DNA of 64,000 bases from Pseudomonas farsensis (GCF_014268805.2 NZ_JABWRF020000004.1:434001-498000), one strand, 5' to 3'. Positions 1 to 10,362 are shown, counted from the stretch's first letter. Notes: a model not told the origin generated them from the sequence alone. Program-made: numbers and translations.

Positions 1-633
1 TACGGCGCCGTTGATCTTGCCCAGCAGCGGCACGGCGGCCACTTGCGCGATCTGGCGCTCCAGGCGGTAGACCACGTTGGCCAGCTCTTTGCCCAAGGTA
101 GTCGGCGAAGCCGGCTGGCCATGGGTGCGCGACAGCATCGGCACGTCGGCGTGGGCGTGGGCCAGGGCGCGGATCGACTCGGCGATCTGGCGCATCAGCG
201 GCAGCAGCACGTCATCACGGCCAGCGCGCAGCATCAGGGCGTGGGACAGGTTGTTGATGTCCTCGCTGGTGCAGGCGAAGTGGATGAACTCGCTGACCTT
301 GGCCAGTTCAGGCAACTGTGCCGCCTGCTCCTTGAGCAGGTACTCGATGGCCTTGACGTCGTGGTTGGTGGTGCGTTCGATTTCCTTGACGCGCTCGGCG
401 TGCTCAAGCTTGAAATCGGTGGCCAGGCTGTCCAGCACGGCATTGGCTTGGGCGCTGAATGCTGGCACTTCGCCGACCTGCGGGTGAGCGGCCAGGCGTT
501 GCAGCCAGCGCACTTCAACCAGAGCGCGGAAGCGGATCAGGCCGAACTCGCTGAAAATAGGGCGCAAGGCCTGGGTTTTGCCGGCATAACGGCCGTCTAC
601 AGGGGAAACCGCAGTGAGCGAAGAAAGCTGCAT
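1..633 (-). CDS. purB: Adenylosuccinate lyase, N-terminal part (runs off the window)
   Basis: This is the first 211 residues of adenylosuccinate lyase; the C-terminus lies beyond the left edge. The enzyme makes two fumarate-releasing cleavages in the cytoplasm: SAICAR to AICAR, and adenylosuccinate to AMP. The start MQLSSLTAVSPVDGRY is the typical N-terminus of the long (about 456 aa) proteobacterial PurB. The fumarase-superfamily segments FACTSEDINN (near residue 120) and SRTHGQPASPTTLGKE (near 165-180) are visible; the second carries the active-site histidine. The ATG is at 633 on the minus strand, and 114 bp separate it from hflD upstream. The hflD-purB order matches the usual gamma-proteobacterial arrangement. 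The call is secure; only the 3' part is unseen. Confidence 0.95.
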   Translation of the reverse strand, partial: MQLSSLTAVSPVDGRYAGKTQALRPIFSEFGLIRFRALVEVRWLQRLAAHPQVGEVPAFSAQANAVLDSLATDFKLEHAERVKEIERTTNHDVKAIEYLLKEQAAQLPELAKVSEFIHFACTSEDINNLSHALMLRAGRDDVLLPLMRQIAESIRALAHAHADVPMLSRTHGQPASPTTLGKELANVVYRLERQIAQVAAVPLLGKINGAV

Positions 634-747
634 GGGGTGTTCTCGGACAGTCAGGCTTTTGGAGGGCGCATATCATACATGAAAAATGCGCCGGAGTCGG
701 GTGGCTGACCAAAGGTCGGGCCGTTTTGAAGCGTGTAGGCGCGGCGT

Positions 748-1374
748 TCAGGATTCGGTGCGCATCAGGCCATACAGTTCGTTGAGCAGCTTGCGGCGGC
801 TGAAGACCAGCTGCCAGCGGTGCCCGCCCAATTGGCGCCACAGGCGCGCGGCGCGGATGCCGGCCAGCAGGATGGCGCGGATCTTCGAGGCGTTGTTGGC
901 CTGCTGCAGGAAGCGCATGTCGCCATGCACCTGGATCCGTTGGCGCAAGGTGCTCAGGGTGTCCTGGTAGAGCGCGCCACTGGAGGCGATGACGTTGTCG
1001 TGAACCAGGCCGAAGTGGTCGGCCTGGGACTGAATTTGTGGCAGGCGGTTGCCGATGGTGTCGAGCAGGTCGCCGCGCTTGTTCAGCTGGCGCTCAAGGC
1101 CGAGCATCGACAGCGCATAGCGCAGCGGTTCGCGCTGCAGGCTGCTGGGGTCGCGCTCCAGCGCCCCTACCAGTGCCCGGTAGCCGTCGCGCAGGTTCAG
1201 GTCGTCGCCGCCGAACACTTCAAGGGTGTCGTTGGGGTCGCGTACCAGCAGGCTGCCGAGCATGCAGCCGATATTGGCCTCGCTGGCCTGCCCGGTGCGG
1301 GCGATACGGTCGACCAGTACAGCGGCCTGGAACACGCCGCCCAGGGCGACCAGTTGCTCCTGCAGGTTGTTCAT
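748..1374 (-). CDS. hflD: High frequency lysogenization protein HflD homolog
   Basis: A 208-residue, mostly helical protein starting MNNLQEQLVALGGVF. HflD is a peripheral inner-membrane protein known in E. coli for binding lambda CII; its everyday role is unclear. Segments typical of the family include LVRDPNDTLEVFGG and LRYALSMLGLERQLNKR. The ATG at 1374 overlaps the mnmA stop by four bases (ATGA), so the two genes are probably translationally coupled. The context nudix-mnmA-hflD-purB is conserved in Pseudomonas and E. coli, which supports the name more than any single motif. Confidence 0.9.
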   Translation of the reverse strand: MNNLQEQLVALGGVFQAAVLVDRIARTGQASEANIGCMLGSLLVRDPNDTLEVFGGDDLNLRDGYRALVGALERDPSSLQREPLRYALSMLGLERQLNKRGDLLDTIGNRLPQIQSQADHFGLVHDNVIASSGALYQDTLSTLRQRIQVHGDMRFLQQANNASKIRAILLAGIRAARLWRQLGGHRWQLVFSRRKLLNELYGLMRTES

Positions 1375-2495
1375 GCGCGCGGGCTCCATGGCTCGGCGGT
1401 TTCGATCACGCCGCCGCCCAGGCACACCTCACCGTCATAGAACACCACGGACTGGCCGGGGGTCACAGCGCGCTGGGGCTCGGCGAATACGGCGCGATAG
1501 CCGTCTGCTGTGCGTTCCAGGGTGCACTGTTGGTCACCCTGGCGGTAGCGGACCTTGGCGGTCAGCTGGCGCGGGCTGGACAGGTCGACCGGGTTGACCC
1601 AGAAGATTTCCGAAGCCAGCAGCGCACGCGAGAACAGCCAGGGGTGTTCGTTGCCTTGGCCCACCACCAGTACGTTACGCACCAAGTCCTTGTGCAGCAC
1701 GTACCACGGCTCGTCGCCTGCGTCTTTGAGGCCGCCGATGCCAAGGCCCTGGCGCTGACCGATGGTGTGGTACATCAGGCCGTGATGGCGGCCGATCACG
1801 TCGCCTTCGGTGGTTTCGATATTGCCTGGCTGGGCCGGCAGGTACTGCTTGAGGAAGTCACTGAAGCGGCGCTCGCCTATGAAGCAGATGCCGGTCGAGT
1901 CCTTTTTCTTGGCGGTGGCCAGGCCGTGTTTTTCGGCGATGGCGCGCACTTCGGGCTTTTCCAGTTCGCCCACCGGGAACAGTGTGCGGGCAATTTCATT
2001 GCCGCCCACGGCGTGCAGGAAGTAGCTCTGGTCCTTGTTCGGGTCCAGGCCCTTGAGCAACTCGGTAAGGCTGCCGGTGTCGCGGCGGCGCACGTAGTGG
2101 CCGGTTGCGATCAGGTCGGCGCCAAGCGACAGGGCGTAGTCGAGGAACGCCTTGAACTTGATTTCGCGGTTGCAGAGGATGTCCGGGTTAGGCGTACGGC
2201 CGGCTTTGTATTCTTCGAGGAAATGCTCGAACACGTTATCCCAGTATTCGGCGGCGAAGTTGGCGGTATGCAGCTTGATGCCGATACGGTCGCACACGGC
2301 CTGGGCATCTGCCAGGTCTTCGCGGGCGGTGCAGTATTCGGTGCCGTCGTCCTCTTCCCAGTTTTTCATGAACAGCCCTTCCACCTGGTAGCCCTGCTCG
2401 ATGAGCAGAAGGGCGGAGACGGATGAGTCCACGCCGCCGGACATGCCGACGATGACGCGGGTCTTGGCGGGGTCTTTGAGTGCTGGGTTGGTCAT
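1371..2495 (-). CDS. mnmA: tRNA-specific 2-thiouridylase MnmA
   Basis: A 374-aa tRNA 2-thiouridylase. It adenylates U34 of Lys, Glu and Gln tRNAs and inserts sulfur delivered by the Tus relay. The PP-loop GMSGGVDSSVSALLL lies near residues 18-32. The catalytic cysteines are visible in NPDILCNREIKF (near 105) and STGICFIGERRF (near 205). The C-terminal beta-barrel ends in VVFYDGEVCLGGGVIETAEPW. It lies between a nudix gene and hflD, which it overlaps by four bases. The tus genes that feed it lie about 20 kb away in this window (22.2-23.6 kb). The length is normal. Confidence 0.97.
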   Translation of the reverse strand: MTNPALKDPAKTRVIVGMSGGVDSSVSALLLIEQGYQVEGLFMKNWEEDDGTEYCTAREDLADAQAVCDRIGIKLHTANFAAEYWDNVFEHFLEEYKAGRTPNPDILCNREIKFKAFLDYALSLGADLIATGHYVRRRDTGSLTELLKGLDPNKDQSYFLHAVGGNEIARTLFPVGELEKPEVRAIAEKHGLATAKKKDSTGICFIGERRFSDFLKQYLPAQPGNIETTEGDVIGRHHGLMYHTIGQRQGLGIGGLKDAGDEPWYVLHKDLVRNVLVVGQGNEHPWLFSRALLASEIFWVNPVDLSSPRQLTAKVRYRQGDQQCTLERTADGYRAVFAEPQRAVTPGQSVVFYDGEVCLGGGVIETAEPWSPRA

Positions 2496-2553
2496 GGCTA
2501 CCGGTGTGTTTCAGGGGGAAAAGCGCCGATTCTAGCAAACCCGTGAGCTGGCG

Positions 2554-2994
2554 TCAGTCGCGCAGCAATGCAAGGCTGTGCAGCGGCCCTGCCAGGTAGT
2601 CATCCAGGCAGCGCGGCACCAGCTCGCTGCGCCAGCGTTCCGGGGCGGCCAGTAGTTCGTCGCGGCTCAGCCAAACGGCGCGGACGATGTCGCTGTCCAG
2701 TGCGCGGTCGGGGTGGTGGCGCAGGGGGCGGGCGGCGAAGCAGATGCGCTGGTAGGTGACCCCGTTGCTCGGTGCGGTGTACAGGTAAATGCCCACCACG
2801 CCGGTTAGCTCCACGTCCCAGGCGGTTTCTTCGAGGGTTTCGCGCAGTGCGGCCTGGGCCAGGGTTTCATTGGCTTCGAGGTGGCCGGCGGGCTGATTGA
2901 AGACGTGCTGGCCGGCTTTGAATTCTTCGACGAACAGAAACTTGCCGTCACGTTCGACGACGGTGGCGACGGTGATGTGGGGTTGCCAGGACAC
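2554..2994 (-). CDS. NUDIX hydrolase (NudJ-like)
   Basis: A 146-aa protein starting with GTG at 2994 (VSWQPHITVATVVERDG), preceded by the good ribosome site AGGGAGAG about eight bases upstream; a longer in-frame extension lacks such a site. The Nudix box is seen as GHLEANETLAQAALRET followed by LEETAWDV, matching G-x5-E-x7-R-E-x2-E-E-x-G/U apart from the last small residue. The family hydrolyses nucleoside diphosphates linked to another moiety. The NudJ-type neighbour of mnmA in enterobacteria acts on thiamine pyrophosphate precursors and nucleoside triphosphates; the same substrate is an inference here. It is 58 bp upstream of mnmA and probably co-transcribed with it. Confidence 0.88.
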   Translation of the reverse strand: MSWQPHITVATVVERDGKFLFVEEFKAGQHVFNQPAGHLEANETLAQAALRETLEETAWDVELTGVVGIYLYTAPSNGVTYQRICFAARPLRHHPDRALDSDIVRAVWLSRDELLAAPERWRSELVPRCLDDYLAGPLHSLALLRD

Positions 2995-3016
2995 GGTCGA
3001 TACTCTCCCTAAAGTG

Positions 3017-3094
3017 GCAAGCTTTGAGCGGCAAGCGACAAGCCGACGCGGCACGCGGGCTGCTTCAGCTTGTAGCTGGCCGCTCAAAGCTTGC
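3017..3094. repeat. Long inverted repeat between idh and the nudix gene
   Basis: Two perfect 16-bp arms, GCAAGCTTTGAGCGGC at 3017-3032 and its reverse complement at 3079-3094, flank a 46-bp GC-rich spacer. It lies between the 3' end of idh and the start of the nudix gene. It looks like one of the dispersed extragenic repeats of P. putida genomes, but family membership cannot be shown from one copy. Confidence 0.6.
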
Positions 3095-3099
3095 GGATC

Positions 3100-3137
3100 A
3101 AAAAGCACAAACCCCGGTGCGTGGCCGGGGTTTGTGG
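3100..3137 (-). terminator. Rho-independent terminator of idh
   Basis: A 12-bp GC-rich stem, CACAAACCCCGG (3106-3117) paired with CCGGGGTTTGTG (3125-3136), has a 7-nt loop. Read on the minus strand it is followed by GCTTTTTG. It lies 19 bp past the idh stop codon. Confidence 0.85.
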
Positions 3138-3155
3138 GGTTACTTCAAGCGAGCC

Positions 3156-5381
3156 TTACAGTGCGGCAATGGCGCTGTTCAGGGTCTTGCTTGGGCGCAT
3201 CACCTTGGCGGTCAGCTCGGCATCCGGGGCGTAGTAGCCACCGATGTCGGCTGGCTTGCCCTGAACGGCGTTGAGCTCGGCGACGATAGTCTCCTCGTTC
3301 TCGGCCAGGGTTTTAGCCAGCGGCGCGAAGCGCGCTTGCAGCGCTGCATCGTCAGACTGTGCAGCCAGTGCTTCGGCCCAGTACAGGGTCAGGTAGAAGT
3401 GGCTGCCGCGGTTGTCGATGCCACCCACTTTGCGCGAAGGCGACTTGTTGGTGTCGAGGAACTTGCCGGTAGCCTGGTCCAGGGTATTGGCCAGAACCTT
3501 GGCGCGCGGGTTGTCGTAGGTGTTGCCCAAGTGCTCCAGCGATGCCGCCAGCGCCAGGAATTCACCCAGCGAGTCCCAGCGCAGGAAGTTTTCTTCGACC
3601 AGTTGCTGTACGTGCTTGGGTGCCGAACCGCCGGCGCCGGTTTCGAACAGGCCACCGCCGTTCATCAGCGGTACGATCGACAGCATCTTGGCGCTGGTGC
3701 CCAGCTCCATGATCGGGAACAGGTCGGTCAGGTAGTCGCGCAGCACGTTGCCGGTCACCGAAATGGTGTCCTTGCCTTCGCGAATACGGGCCAGGGAGAA
3801 CTTGATGGCATCGACCGGGGCCATGACACGGATGTCCAGGCCAGTGGTGTCGTGGTCTTTCAGGTAGCGCTGTACCTTCTCGATCATGACGCCGTCGTGG
3901 GCGCGGGCCGGGTCCAGCCAGAACACCGCTGGGGTGTTGCTCAGGCGGGCGCGGTTGACGGCCAGCTTGACCCAGTCCTGGATCGGCGCGTCTTTGGTCT
4001 GGCACATACGGAAGATGTCGCCAGCTTCGACGTTCTGCTCCAGCACCACCTTGCCTTTGCTGTCGACAACGCGCACGACGCCGTCAGCCTGAACCTGGAA
4101 GGTCTTGTCGTGGGAGCCGTACTCTTCGGCTTTTTGGGCCATCAGGCCGACGTTCGGCACGCTACCCATGGTGGTCGGGTCCAGGGCGCCGTGCTGTTTG
4201 CAGTCTTCGATGGTGGCCTGGTAGATGCCGGCGTAGCAGCGGTCCGGGATGATTGCCTTGGCGTCCTGCAGTTCACCGGCGGTGTTCCACATTTTGCCCG
4301 AGTCGCGGATCATTGCAGGCATCGAGGCGTCGACGATAACGTCGCTCGGCACGTGCAGGTTGGTAATGCCTTTGTCCGAGTTGACCATGGCCAGGGCCGG
4401 GCGAACGGCGTACAGGGCCTGGATGTCGGCTTCGATCTCGGCCTGCTTGTCAGCTGGCAGGTCCTTGATGCGGGCGTACAGGTCGCCGATACCGTTGTTG
4501 GCGTTGAAGCCCACTTCGGCCAGGGCAGCTGCGTGCTTGTTCAGCACTTCGCCGTAGAAGGCTTCGACGATCACGCCGAACATGATCGGGTCGGAGACCT
4601 TCATCATGGTGGCTTTCAGGTGAACCGACAGCAGCACGCCGGAGGCCTTGGCATCAGCGATCTGCTCGGTGATGAAGGTTTTCAGGGCTTTGCGGCTCAA
4701 GGTGGCGCAGTCGACCACTTCGGCGGCTTTGACTGCGGTCTTTTCTTTCAGCACCGTGGTGCTGCCGTCTTTGCCGACCAGCTCGATGCGCAGGCTGTCG
4801 TCAGCTTCGATCAGGGCGGCCTTTTCGCTGCCGTAGAAGTCGCCGCTGTTCATGTGCGCAACGTGGGACTTCGAGTCTGCAGCCCAGGCGCCCATCTTGT
4901 GCGGGTGCTTGCGTGCGTAGTTCTTGACCGACAGCGGTGCGCGGCGGTCGGAGTTGCCTTCGCGCAGAACCGGGTTTACGGCGCTGCCCTTGATGCGGTC
5001 GTAGCGAGCGCGGGATTCTTTTTCCTCGGCGCTGGCTGGCTCGTCGGCGTAGTCAGGGATGTTGAAGCCTTTGGCTTGCAGCTCCTTGATGGCGGCCTTG
5101 AGCTGCGGAACCGATGCAGAAATGTTCGGCAGCTTGATGATGTTGGCTTCGGGGGTGGTTGCCAGTTGGCCCAGCTCCGCCAGGTGATCGCCTACCTGCT
5201 TCTCTGCGCCCAATTGCTCCGGGAACGACGCGAGGATACGGCCAGCCAGGGAGATATCGCGGGTTTCGACGGCGATGTCGGCCGAGGCGGTGAACGCTTC
5301 GACGATCGGCAGCAGCGAGTAGGTGGCGAGGGCGGGGGCTTCGTCGGTGAAGGTATAGATGATCTTGGAACGGGTGGGCAT
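3156..5381 (-). CDS. idh: NADP-dependent isocitrate dehydrogenase, monomeric type
   Basis: A 741-aa monomeric (IDH-II) isocitrate dehydrogenase, which oxidatively decarboxylates isocitrate to 2-oxoglutarate with NADP in the TCA cycle. The N-terminus MPTRSKIIYTFTDEAPALAT and internal blocks such as HLKATMMKVSDPIMFG, SDVIVDASMPAMIRDSGKM and NRGSHFYLTLYWAEALA are typical, and the length is exactly that of the family. The ATG at 5381 is chosen because it gives the known N-terminus and has AGAGAG upstream; 26 further in-frame residues lack family character. It is transcribed away from icd, which encodes the unrelated dimeric enzyme; many Pseudomonas carry both side by side. Confidence 0.97.
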   Translation of the reverse strand: MPTRSKIIYTFTDEAPALATYSLLPIVEAFTASADIAVETRDISLAGRILASFPEQLGAEKQVGDHLAELGQLATTPEANIIKLPNISASVPQLKAAIKELQAKGFNIPDYADEPASAEEKESRARYDRIKGSAVNPVLREGNSDRRAPLSVKNYARKHPHKMGAWAADSKSHVAHMNSGDFYGSEKAALIEADDSLRIELVGKDGSTTVLKEKTAVKAAEVVDCATLSRKALKTFITEQIADAKASGVLLSVHLKATMMKVSDPIMFGVIVEAFYGEVLNKHAAALAEVGFNANNGIGDLYARIKDLPADKQAEIEADIQALYAVRPALAMVNSDKGITNLHVPSDVIVDASMPAMIRDSGKMWNTAGELQDAKAIIPDRCYAGIYQATIEDCKQHGALDPTTMGSVPNVGLMAQKAEEYGSHDKTFQVQADGVVRVVDSKGKVVLEQNVEAGDIFRMCQTKDAPIQDWVKLAVNRARLSNTPAVFWLDPARAHDGVMIEKVQRYLKDHDTTGLDIRVMAPVDAIKFSLARIREGKDTISVTGNVLRDYLTDLFPIMELGTSAKMLSIVPLMNGGGLFETGAGGSAPKHVQQLVEENFLRWDSLGEFLALAASLEHLGNTYDNPRAKVLANTLDQATGKFLDTNKSPSRKVGGIDNRGSHFYLTLYWAEALAAQSDDAALQARFAPLAKTLAENEETIVAELNAVQGKPADIGGYYAPDAELTAKVMRPSKTLNSAIAAL

Positions 5382-5806
5382 GCGGGTTAACTCTCTATGT
5401 GCTGAGCGTACTCGAGTCTCGAGGTGCGCAGGGTAGGCGCATCGCCCTGGCAGCGCCATGAGCGGAAAGTCGAGAGGCTGCGAGCGGTGATGGTGGATGC
5501 ATCAGTCGAGCGTCAATTGCTGAGCTGCGGTAACAACCCAGACTTGGTGGCCGTTCGTGGCCTAGGGCGAGCCGCATTTCCAAGGGTTCGCCCCGATGAC
5601 CTAGCGGTCAGCGCCGGAGTATACCAAACCCTTTGGGCTATTCAGCAAGGTCAAGTGCGTTCGCGCCATTTATAAGACCAAAGACGTAGGGGCAATGTGG
5701 CGGGTTGTCGCAGGTGGCAGGCGGGCTTGCAGGTCGACGGATGTGGTTTAGGCTCAGTGCAGCGCACGCTTTCCAACCCACCAGCAACGACGCGGAGTAG
5801 TGCAGC
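5382..5806. other. Divergent idh/icd intergenic region
   Basis: A 425-bp non-coding stretch between two divergently transcribed isocitrate dehydrogenase genes, so it must hold both promoters. The icd ribosome site GGAG lies at the right end about ten bases before its ATG. No convincing operator palindrome or small gene was seen here. Confidence 0.6.
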
Positions 5807-7063
<1,257 letters not shown>

Positions 7064-7079
7064 GCGCAGGGCATAAAAA

Positions 7080-7109
7080 ACCGGTCAGCTGCTTTTCGCA
7101 GTGACCGGT
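7080..7109. terminator. Bidirectional terminator between icd and cspD
   Basis: The hairpin ACCGGTCA..TGACCGGT has inner CTGC/GCAG pairing and a TTTTC loop (7080-7109). It is preceded by a run of A on the left, so it can act as a terminator for the minus-strand cspD as well as closing icd. Confidence 0.75.
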
Positions 7110-7132
7110 CTGTTTCGGAAGGAGGACGGTTA

Positions 7133-7420
7133 TCAGGTCTGGACGGTTTCACGTTCAAGCGGTGCGGCTTCAGCGAGCGGCTTGGCGCCACTGAGCGTCT
7201 TGGCCATTTCGGCATCGATGATATTTTTCGCCAGCAGCCCCTTCGGCCCCTGTACTACCTCAAACACCACCAACTGCCCGGCTTTGAGGGTTTTGTAGGC
7301 GCCGTCGGTACCCATGTTGATAGCTGAGAAGTGGGCGAACACGTCGGCATCGCTATCGTGTTCGTTGACGAATCCAAAACCCTTGGCGTTGTTGAACCAC
7401 TTGACTTTACCGCTTGTCAT
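7133..7420 (-). CDS. cspD: Cold-shock-like protein CspD
   Basis: A 95-aa cold-shock-domain protein with the RNP-1 motif KGFGFVNE and the RNP-2-like DVFAHFSAI, so a single-strand nucleic-acid binder. Residues 1-68 form the OB-fold domain. The remaining roughly 27 residues (KTLSGAKPLAEAAPLERETVQT end) are a low-complexity tail seen in Pseudomonas CspD. In E. coli CspD inhibits replication and is induced by starvation; it also lies next to clpS-clpA there. Here it is divergent from clpS-clpA with 231 bp between. The start MTSGKVKWFN at 7420 is preferred over a longer in-frame start because the cold-shock domain begins there and AGGG precedes it. Confidence 0.93.
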   Translation of the reverse strand: MTSGKVKWFNNAKGFGFVNEHDSDADVFAHFSAINMGTDGAYKTLKAGQLVVFEVVQGPKGLLAKNIIDAEMAKTLSGAKPLAEAAPLERETVQT

Positions 7421-7651
7421 CCCTATGTCCCTCTGCAAAGGACTCCATCACTGGAGTATCATCCACTTCATCCGCATACGAACCTTGCGTAAAAATCTGG
7501 TTGACTGCGCGGATCTTTATCGACCACGGTGGGTTCCTATTGGTTGTAACACCGTTTTGCCGATAGTCAAGGTCACCCGGCGCCCGCGCCGAGCGGGCTC
7601 CGTGCAGTCAACCGACAACCTTAACTTGTCGATCATGATGAAATTCTTTCC

Positions 7652-8023
7652 ATGCATGTATTCAGTAAGATTCGACTAACATTCAATCAGGATCGCCCGT
7701 CACAGGATGACGGACACGAGGATGATGGTGCCGGCCTTGCGGTTCAGGAGGCCAAGCCGCTTTTGCAGGCGCCACCGATGTACAAGGTGGTTTTGTTCAA
7801 CGATGACTACACACCGATGGATTTCGTCGTCGAAGTGCTCGAGACGTTCTTCAATCTGAACCGCGAGCTGGCGACCAAGATCATGCTGACCGTCCATACC
7901 GAGGGGCGGGCAGTGTGCGGATTGTTTACCCGGGACATCGCCGAAACGAAGGCCATGCAGGTCAACCAATACGCCAGGGAAAGCCAGCATCCGCTACTCT
8001 GTGAAATCGAGAAGGACGGTTAA
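7652..8023 (+). CDS. clpS: ATP-dependent Clp protease adaptor ClpS
   Basis: A 123-aa adaptor that binds destabilising N-terminal residues (Leu, Phe, Tyr, Trp) and hands the protein to ClpAP. The folded core carries the hydrophobic-pocket residues in LFNDDYTPMDFVVEVLETFF (about 48-67) and ends ESQHPLLCEIEKDG. The N-terminal roughly 35 residues are an acidic, flexible extension, as in other Pseudomonas ClpS. It lies 30 bp upstream of clpA on the same strand, a near-universal pairing. Both bacterial leucyl-transferases (bpt and aat) are encoded within 4 kb downstream, so the N-degron pathway is clustered here. Confidence 0.96.
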   Translation: MHVFSKIRLTFNQDRPSQDDGHEDDGAGLAVQEAKPLLQAPPMYKVVLFNDDYTPMDFVVEVLETFFNLNRELATKIMLTVHTEGRAVCGLFTRDIAETKAMQVNQYARESQHPLLCEIEKDG

Positions 8024-8053
8024 TCGCCGACCACTTGGGTATGAGGTGAAGCT

Positions 8054-10324
8054 ATGTTAAACCGCGAGCTCGAAGTCACCCTCAATCTGGCCTTCAAGGA
8101 GGCCCGTTCGAAGCGTCATGAGTTCATGACCGTCGAACACCTGCTGCTGGCACTCCTTGACAATGAGGCTGCCGCGACCGTTCTGCGCGCCTGTGGCGCC
8201 AATCTCGACAAGCTCAAGCATGACCTGCAAGAGTTCATCGACTCCACCACGCCGCTGATCCCTGTGCACGACGAAGACCGTGAAACGCAACCGACGCTGG
8301 GCTTCCAGCGGGTGCTGCAGCGCGCGGTGTTCCACGTGCAAAGCTCCGGCAAGCGTGAGGTGACCGGCGCCAATGTGCTGGTGGCCATTTTCAGCGAACA
8401 GGAAAGCCAGGCTGTGTTTCTGCTCAAGCAGCAGAGCGTGGCCCGTATCGACGTGGTCAACTACATTGCCCACGGCATCAGCAAGGTGCCGGGGCATGGG
8501 CCACACACCGACAGCGACCAGGACATGCAGGACGAAGAGGGCGGCGAAACGTCGTCTTCCAGCAACCCGCTGGATGCCTACGCCAGCAACCTGAATGAAC
8601 TGGCCCGTGCCGGGCGTATCGACCCGTTGGTCGGCCGCGAGCAGGAGGTCGAGCGCGTGGCGCAGATTCTTGCCCGTCGGCGCAAGAACAACCCGCTGCT
8701 GGTCGGCGAGGCTGGTGTGGGCAAAACGGCTATCGCCGAAGGCCTGGCCAAGCGTATTGTCGATGGTCAGGTGCCTGACCTGCTGGCGCAAAGCGTGGTC
8801 TACTCGCTCGACCTCGGCGCATTGCTTGCCGGTACCAAATATCGCGGCGATTTCGAGAAGCGTTTCAAGGCGCTGCTTGGCGAGCTGCGCAAGCGCCCGC
8901 AGGCAATTCTGTTCATCGATGAAATCCACACCATCATCGGTGCCGGGGCTGCCTCTGGCGGCGTCATGGATGCCTCCAACTTGCTCAAGCCACTGTTGTC
9001 GTCGGGTGATATCCGCTGCATTGGCTCGACCACCTTCCAGGAATTCCGTGGCATCTTCGAGAAGGACCGTGCTCTGGCCCGGCGCTTCCAGAAGGTTGAC
9101 GTGTCGGAACCCTCCGTCGAGGACACAGTGGGCATTCTGCGTGGGCTCAAAGGCCGTTTCGAGAGCCACCACAACATCGAGTACAGCGACGAAGCCCTGC
9201 GCGCCGCGGCCGAGCTAGCCTCGCGCTACATCAACGACCGTCATATGCCCGACAAGGCAATTGACGTGATCGACGAAGCTGGCGCCTATCAGCGCCTGCA
9301 GCCTGAGGCAAATCGCGTCAAGCGTATCGATGTGCCGCAGGTAGAAGATATCGTCGCCAAGATTGCGCGCATTCCGCCAAAGCATGTCAGCAGCTCCGAC
9401 AAAGAACTGCTGCGTAACCTTGAGCGGGACCTCAAGCTCACCGTGTTCGGCCAGGATGCCGCCATCGACTCGCTGTCGACGGCCATCAAGCTGTCCCGTG
9501 CGGGCTTGAAGGCGCCAGACAAGCCTGTGGGTTCGTTCCTGTTCGCCGGCCCTACCGGCGTGGGCAAGACCGAGGCCGCGCGGCAGTTGGCCAAGGCGCT
9601 GGGTGTCGAGTTGGTGCGCTTCGACATGTCGGAGTACATGGAACGGCACACTGTGTCGCGCCTGATCGGTGCGCCGCCGGGCTACGTCGGCTTTGATCAA
9701 GGCGGTCTGTTGACTGAGGCGATCACCAAGCAGCCGCACTGTGTATTGTTGCTCGATGAAATCGAGAAGGCGCACCCTGAAGTCTTCAACCTGCTGCTGC
9801 AGGTGATGGACCACGGCACCCTGACCGACAACAACGGGCGCAAGGCGGACTTCCGCAACGTGATCCTGATCATGACCACCAACGCCGGCGCCGAAACCGC
9901 TGCGCGGGCCTCGATCGGCTTCACCCATCAGGACCACTCGTCCGATGCCATGGAAGTCATTCGCAAGGCGTTCACACCGGAGTTCCGCAACCGTCTGGAC
10001 ACCATCATCCAGTTTGGTCGTCTGTCCCACGAGACCATCAAGAGCATCGTCGACAAGTTCCTCATCGAACTGCAGGCGCAGCTGGAGGACAAGCGTGTGT
10101 TGCTGGAAGTCAGCGACGACGCGCGCGGCTGGCTGGCGGCGTCGGGCTACGATGTGCAAATGGGCGCACGGCCAATGGCGCGGTTGATCCAGGACAAGAT
10201 CAAGCGGCCGCTGGCCGAGGAGATCCTGTTCGGCGAGCTGGCCGAGCATGGCGGTGTGGTCCACATCGACCTGCGCGACGGCGAACTGGTGTTCGACTAC
10301 GAAACCACGGCTGAGGTGGCGTAA
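8054..10324 (+). CDS. clpA: ATP-dependent Clp protease ATP-binding subunit ClpA
   Basis: A 756-aa AAA+ unfoldase that feeds ClpP. The N-domain (1 to about 145) starts MLNRELEVTLNLAFKEAR and docks ClpS. An acidic linker follows. D1 has Walker A GEAGVGKTAIAEG near 217 and Walker B ILFIDEIHTI near 285. D2 has Walker A GPTGVGKTEAAR near 498 and Walker B VLLLDEIEKAHPE near 564. The ClpP-docking loop is seen as SIGFTHQD near 620, where the IGF/IGL tripeptide distinguishes ClpA from ClpB. There is no coiled-coil M-domain, again against ClpB. The operon is clpS-clpA, closed by a strong hairpin. Confidence 0.97.
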   Translation: MLNRELEVTLNLAFKEARSKRHEFMTVEHLLLALLDNEAAATVLRACGANLDKLKHDLQEFIDSTTPLIPVHDEDRETQPTLGFQRVLQRAVFHVQSSGKREVTGANVLVAIFSEQESQAVFLLKQQSVARIDVVNYIAHGISKVPGHGPHTDSDQDMQDEEGGETSSSSNPLDAYASNLNELARAGRIDPLVGREQEVERVAQILARRRKNNPLLVGEAGVGKTAIAEGLAKRIVDGQVPDLLAQSVVYSLDLGALLAGTKYRGDFEKRFKALLGELRKRPQAILFIDEIHTIIGAGAASGGVMDASNLLKPLLSSGDIRCIGSTTFQEFRGIFEKDRALARRFQKVDVSEPSVEDTVGILRGLKGRFESHHNIEYSDEALRAAAELASRYINDRHMPDKAIDVIDEAGAYQRLQPEANRVKRIDVPQVEDIVAKIARIPPKHVSSSDKELLRNLERDLKLTVFGQDAAIDSLSTAIKLSRAGLKAPDKPVGSFLFAGPTGVGKTEAARQLAKALGVELVRFDMSEYMERHTVSRLIGAPPGYVGFDQGGLLTEAITKQPHCVLLLDEIEKAHPEVFNLLLQVMDHGTLTDNNGRKADFRNVILIMTTNAGAETAARASIGFTHQDHSSDAMEVIRKAFTPEFRNRLDTIIQFGRLSHETIKSIVDKFLIELQAQLEDKRVLLEVSDDARGWLAASGYDVQMGARPMARLIQDKIKRPLAEEILFGELAEHGGVVHIDLRDGELVFDYETTAEVA

Positions 10325-10362
10325 CGCACGTGCGGGGCTTGCCCCGCACTGTTTGCAAAACC

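Noticed and set aside
1038..2426. A 462-codon open frame opposite mnmA
   Set aside because: It is an antisense shadow; mnmA has the PP-loop and catalytic cysteines on the other strand.
3024..5390. A 788-codon open frame on the strand opposite idh
   Set aside because: It is the antisense shadow of the idh gene, caused by high GC3. It has no domain and no ribosome site, while idh on the other strand is unmistakable.
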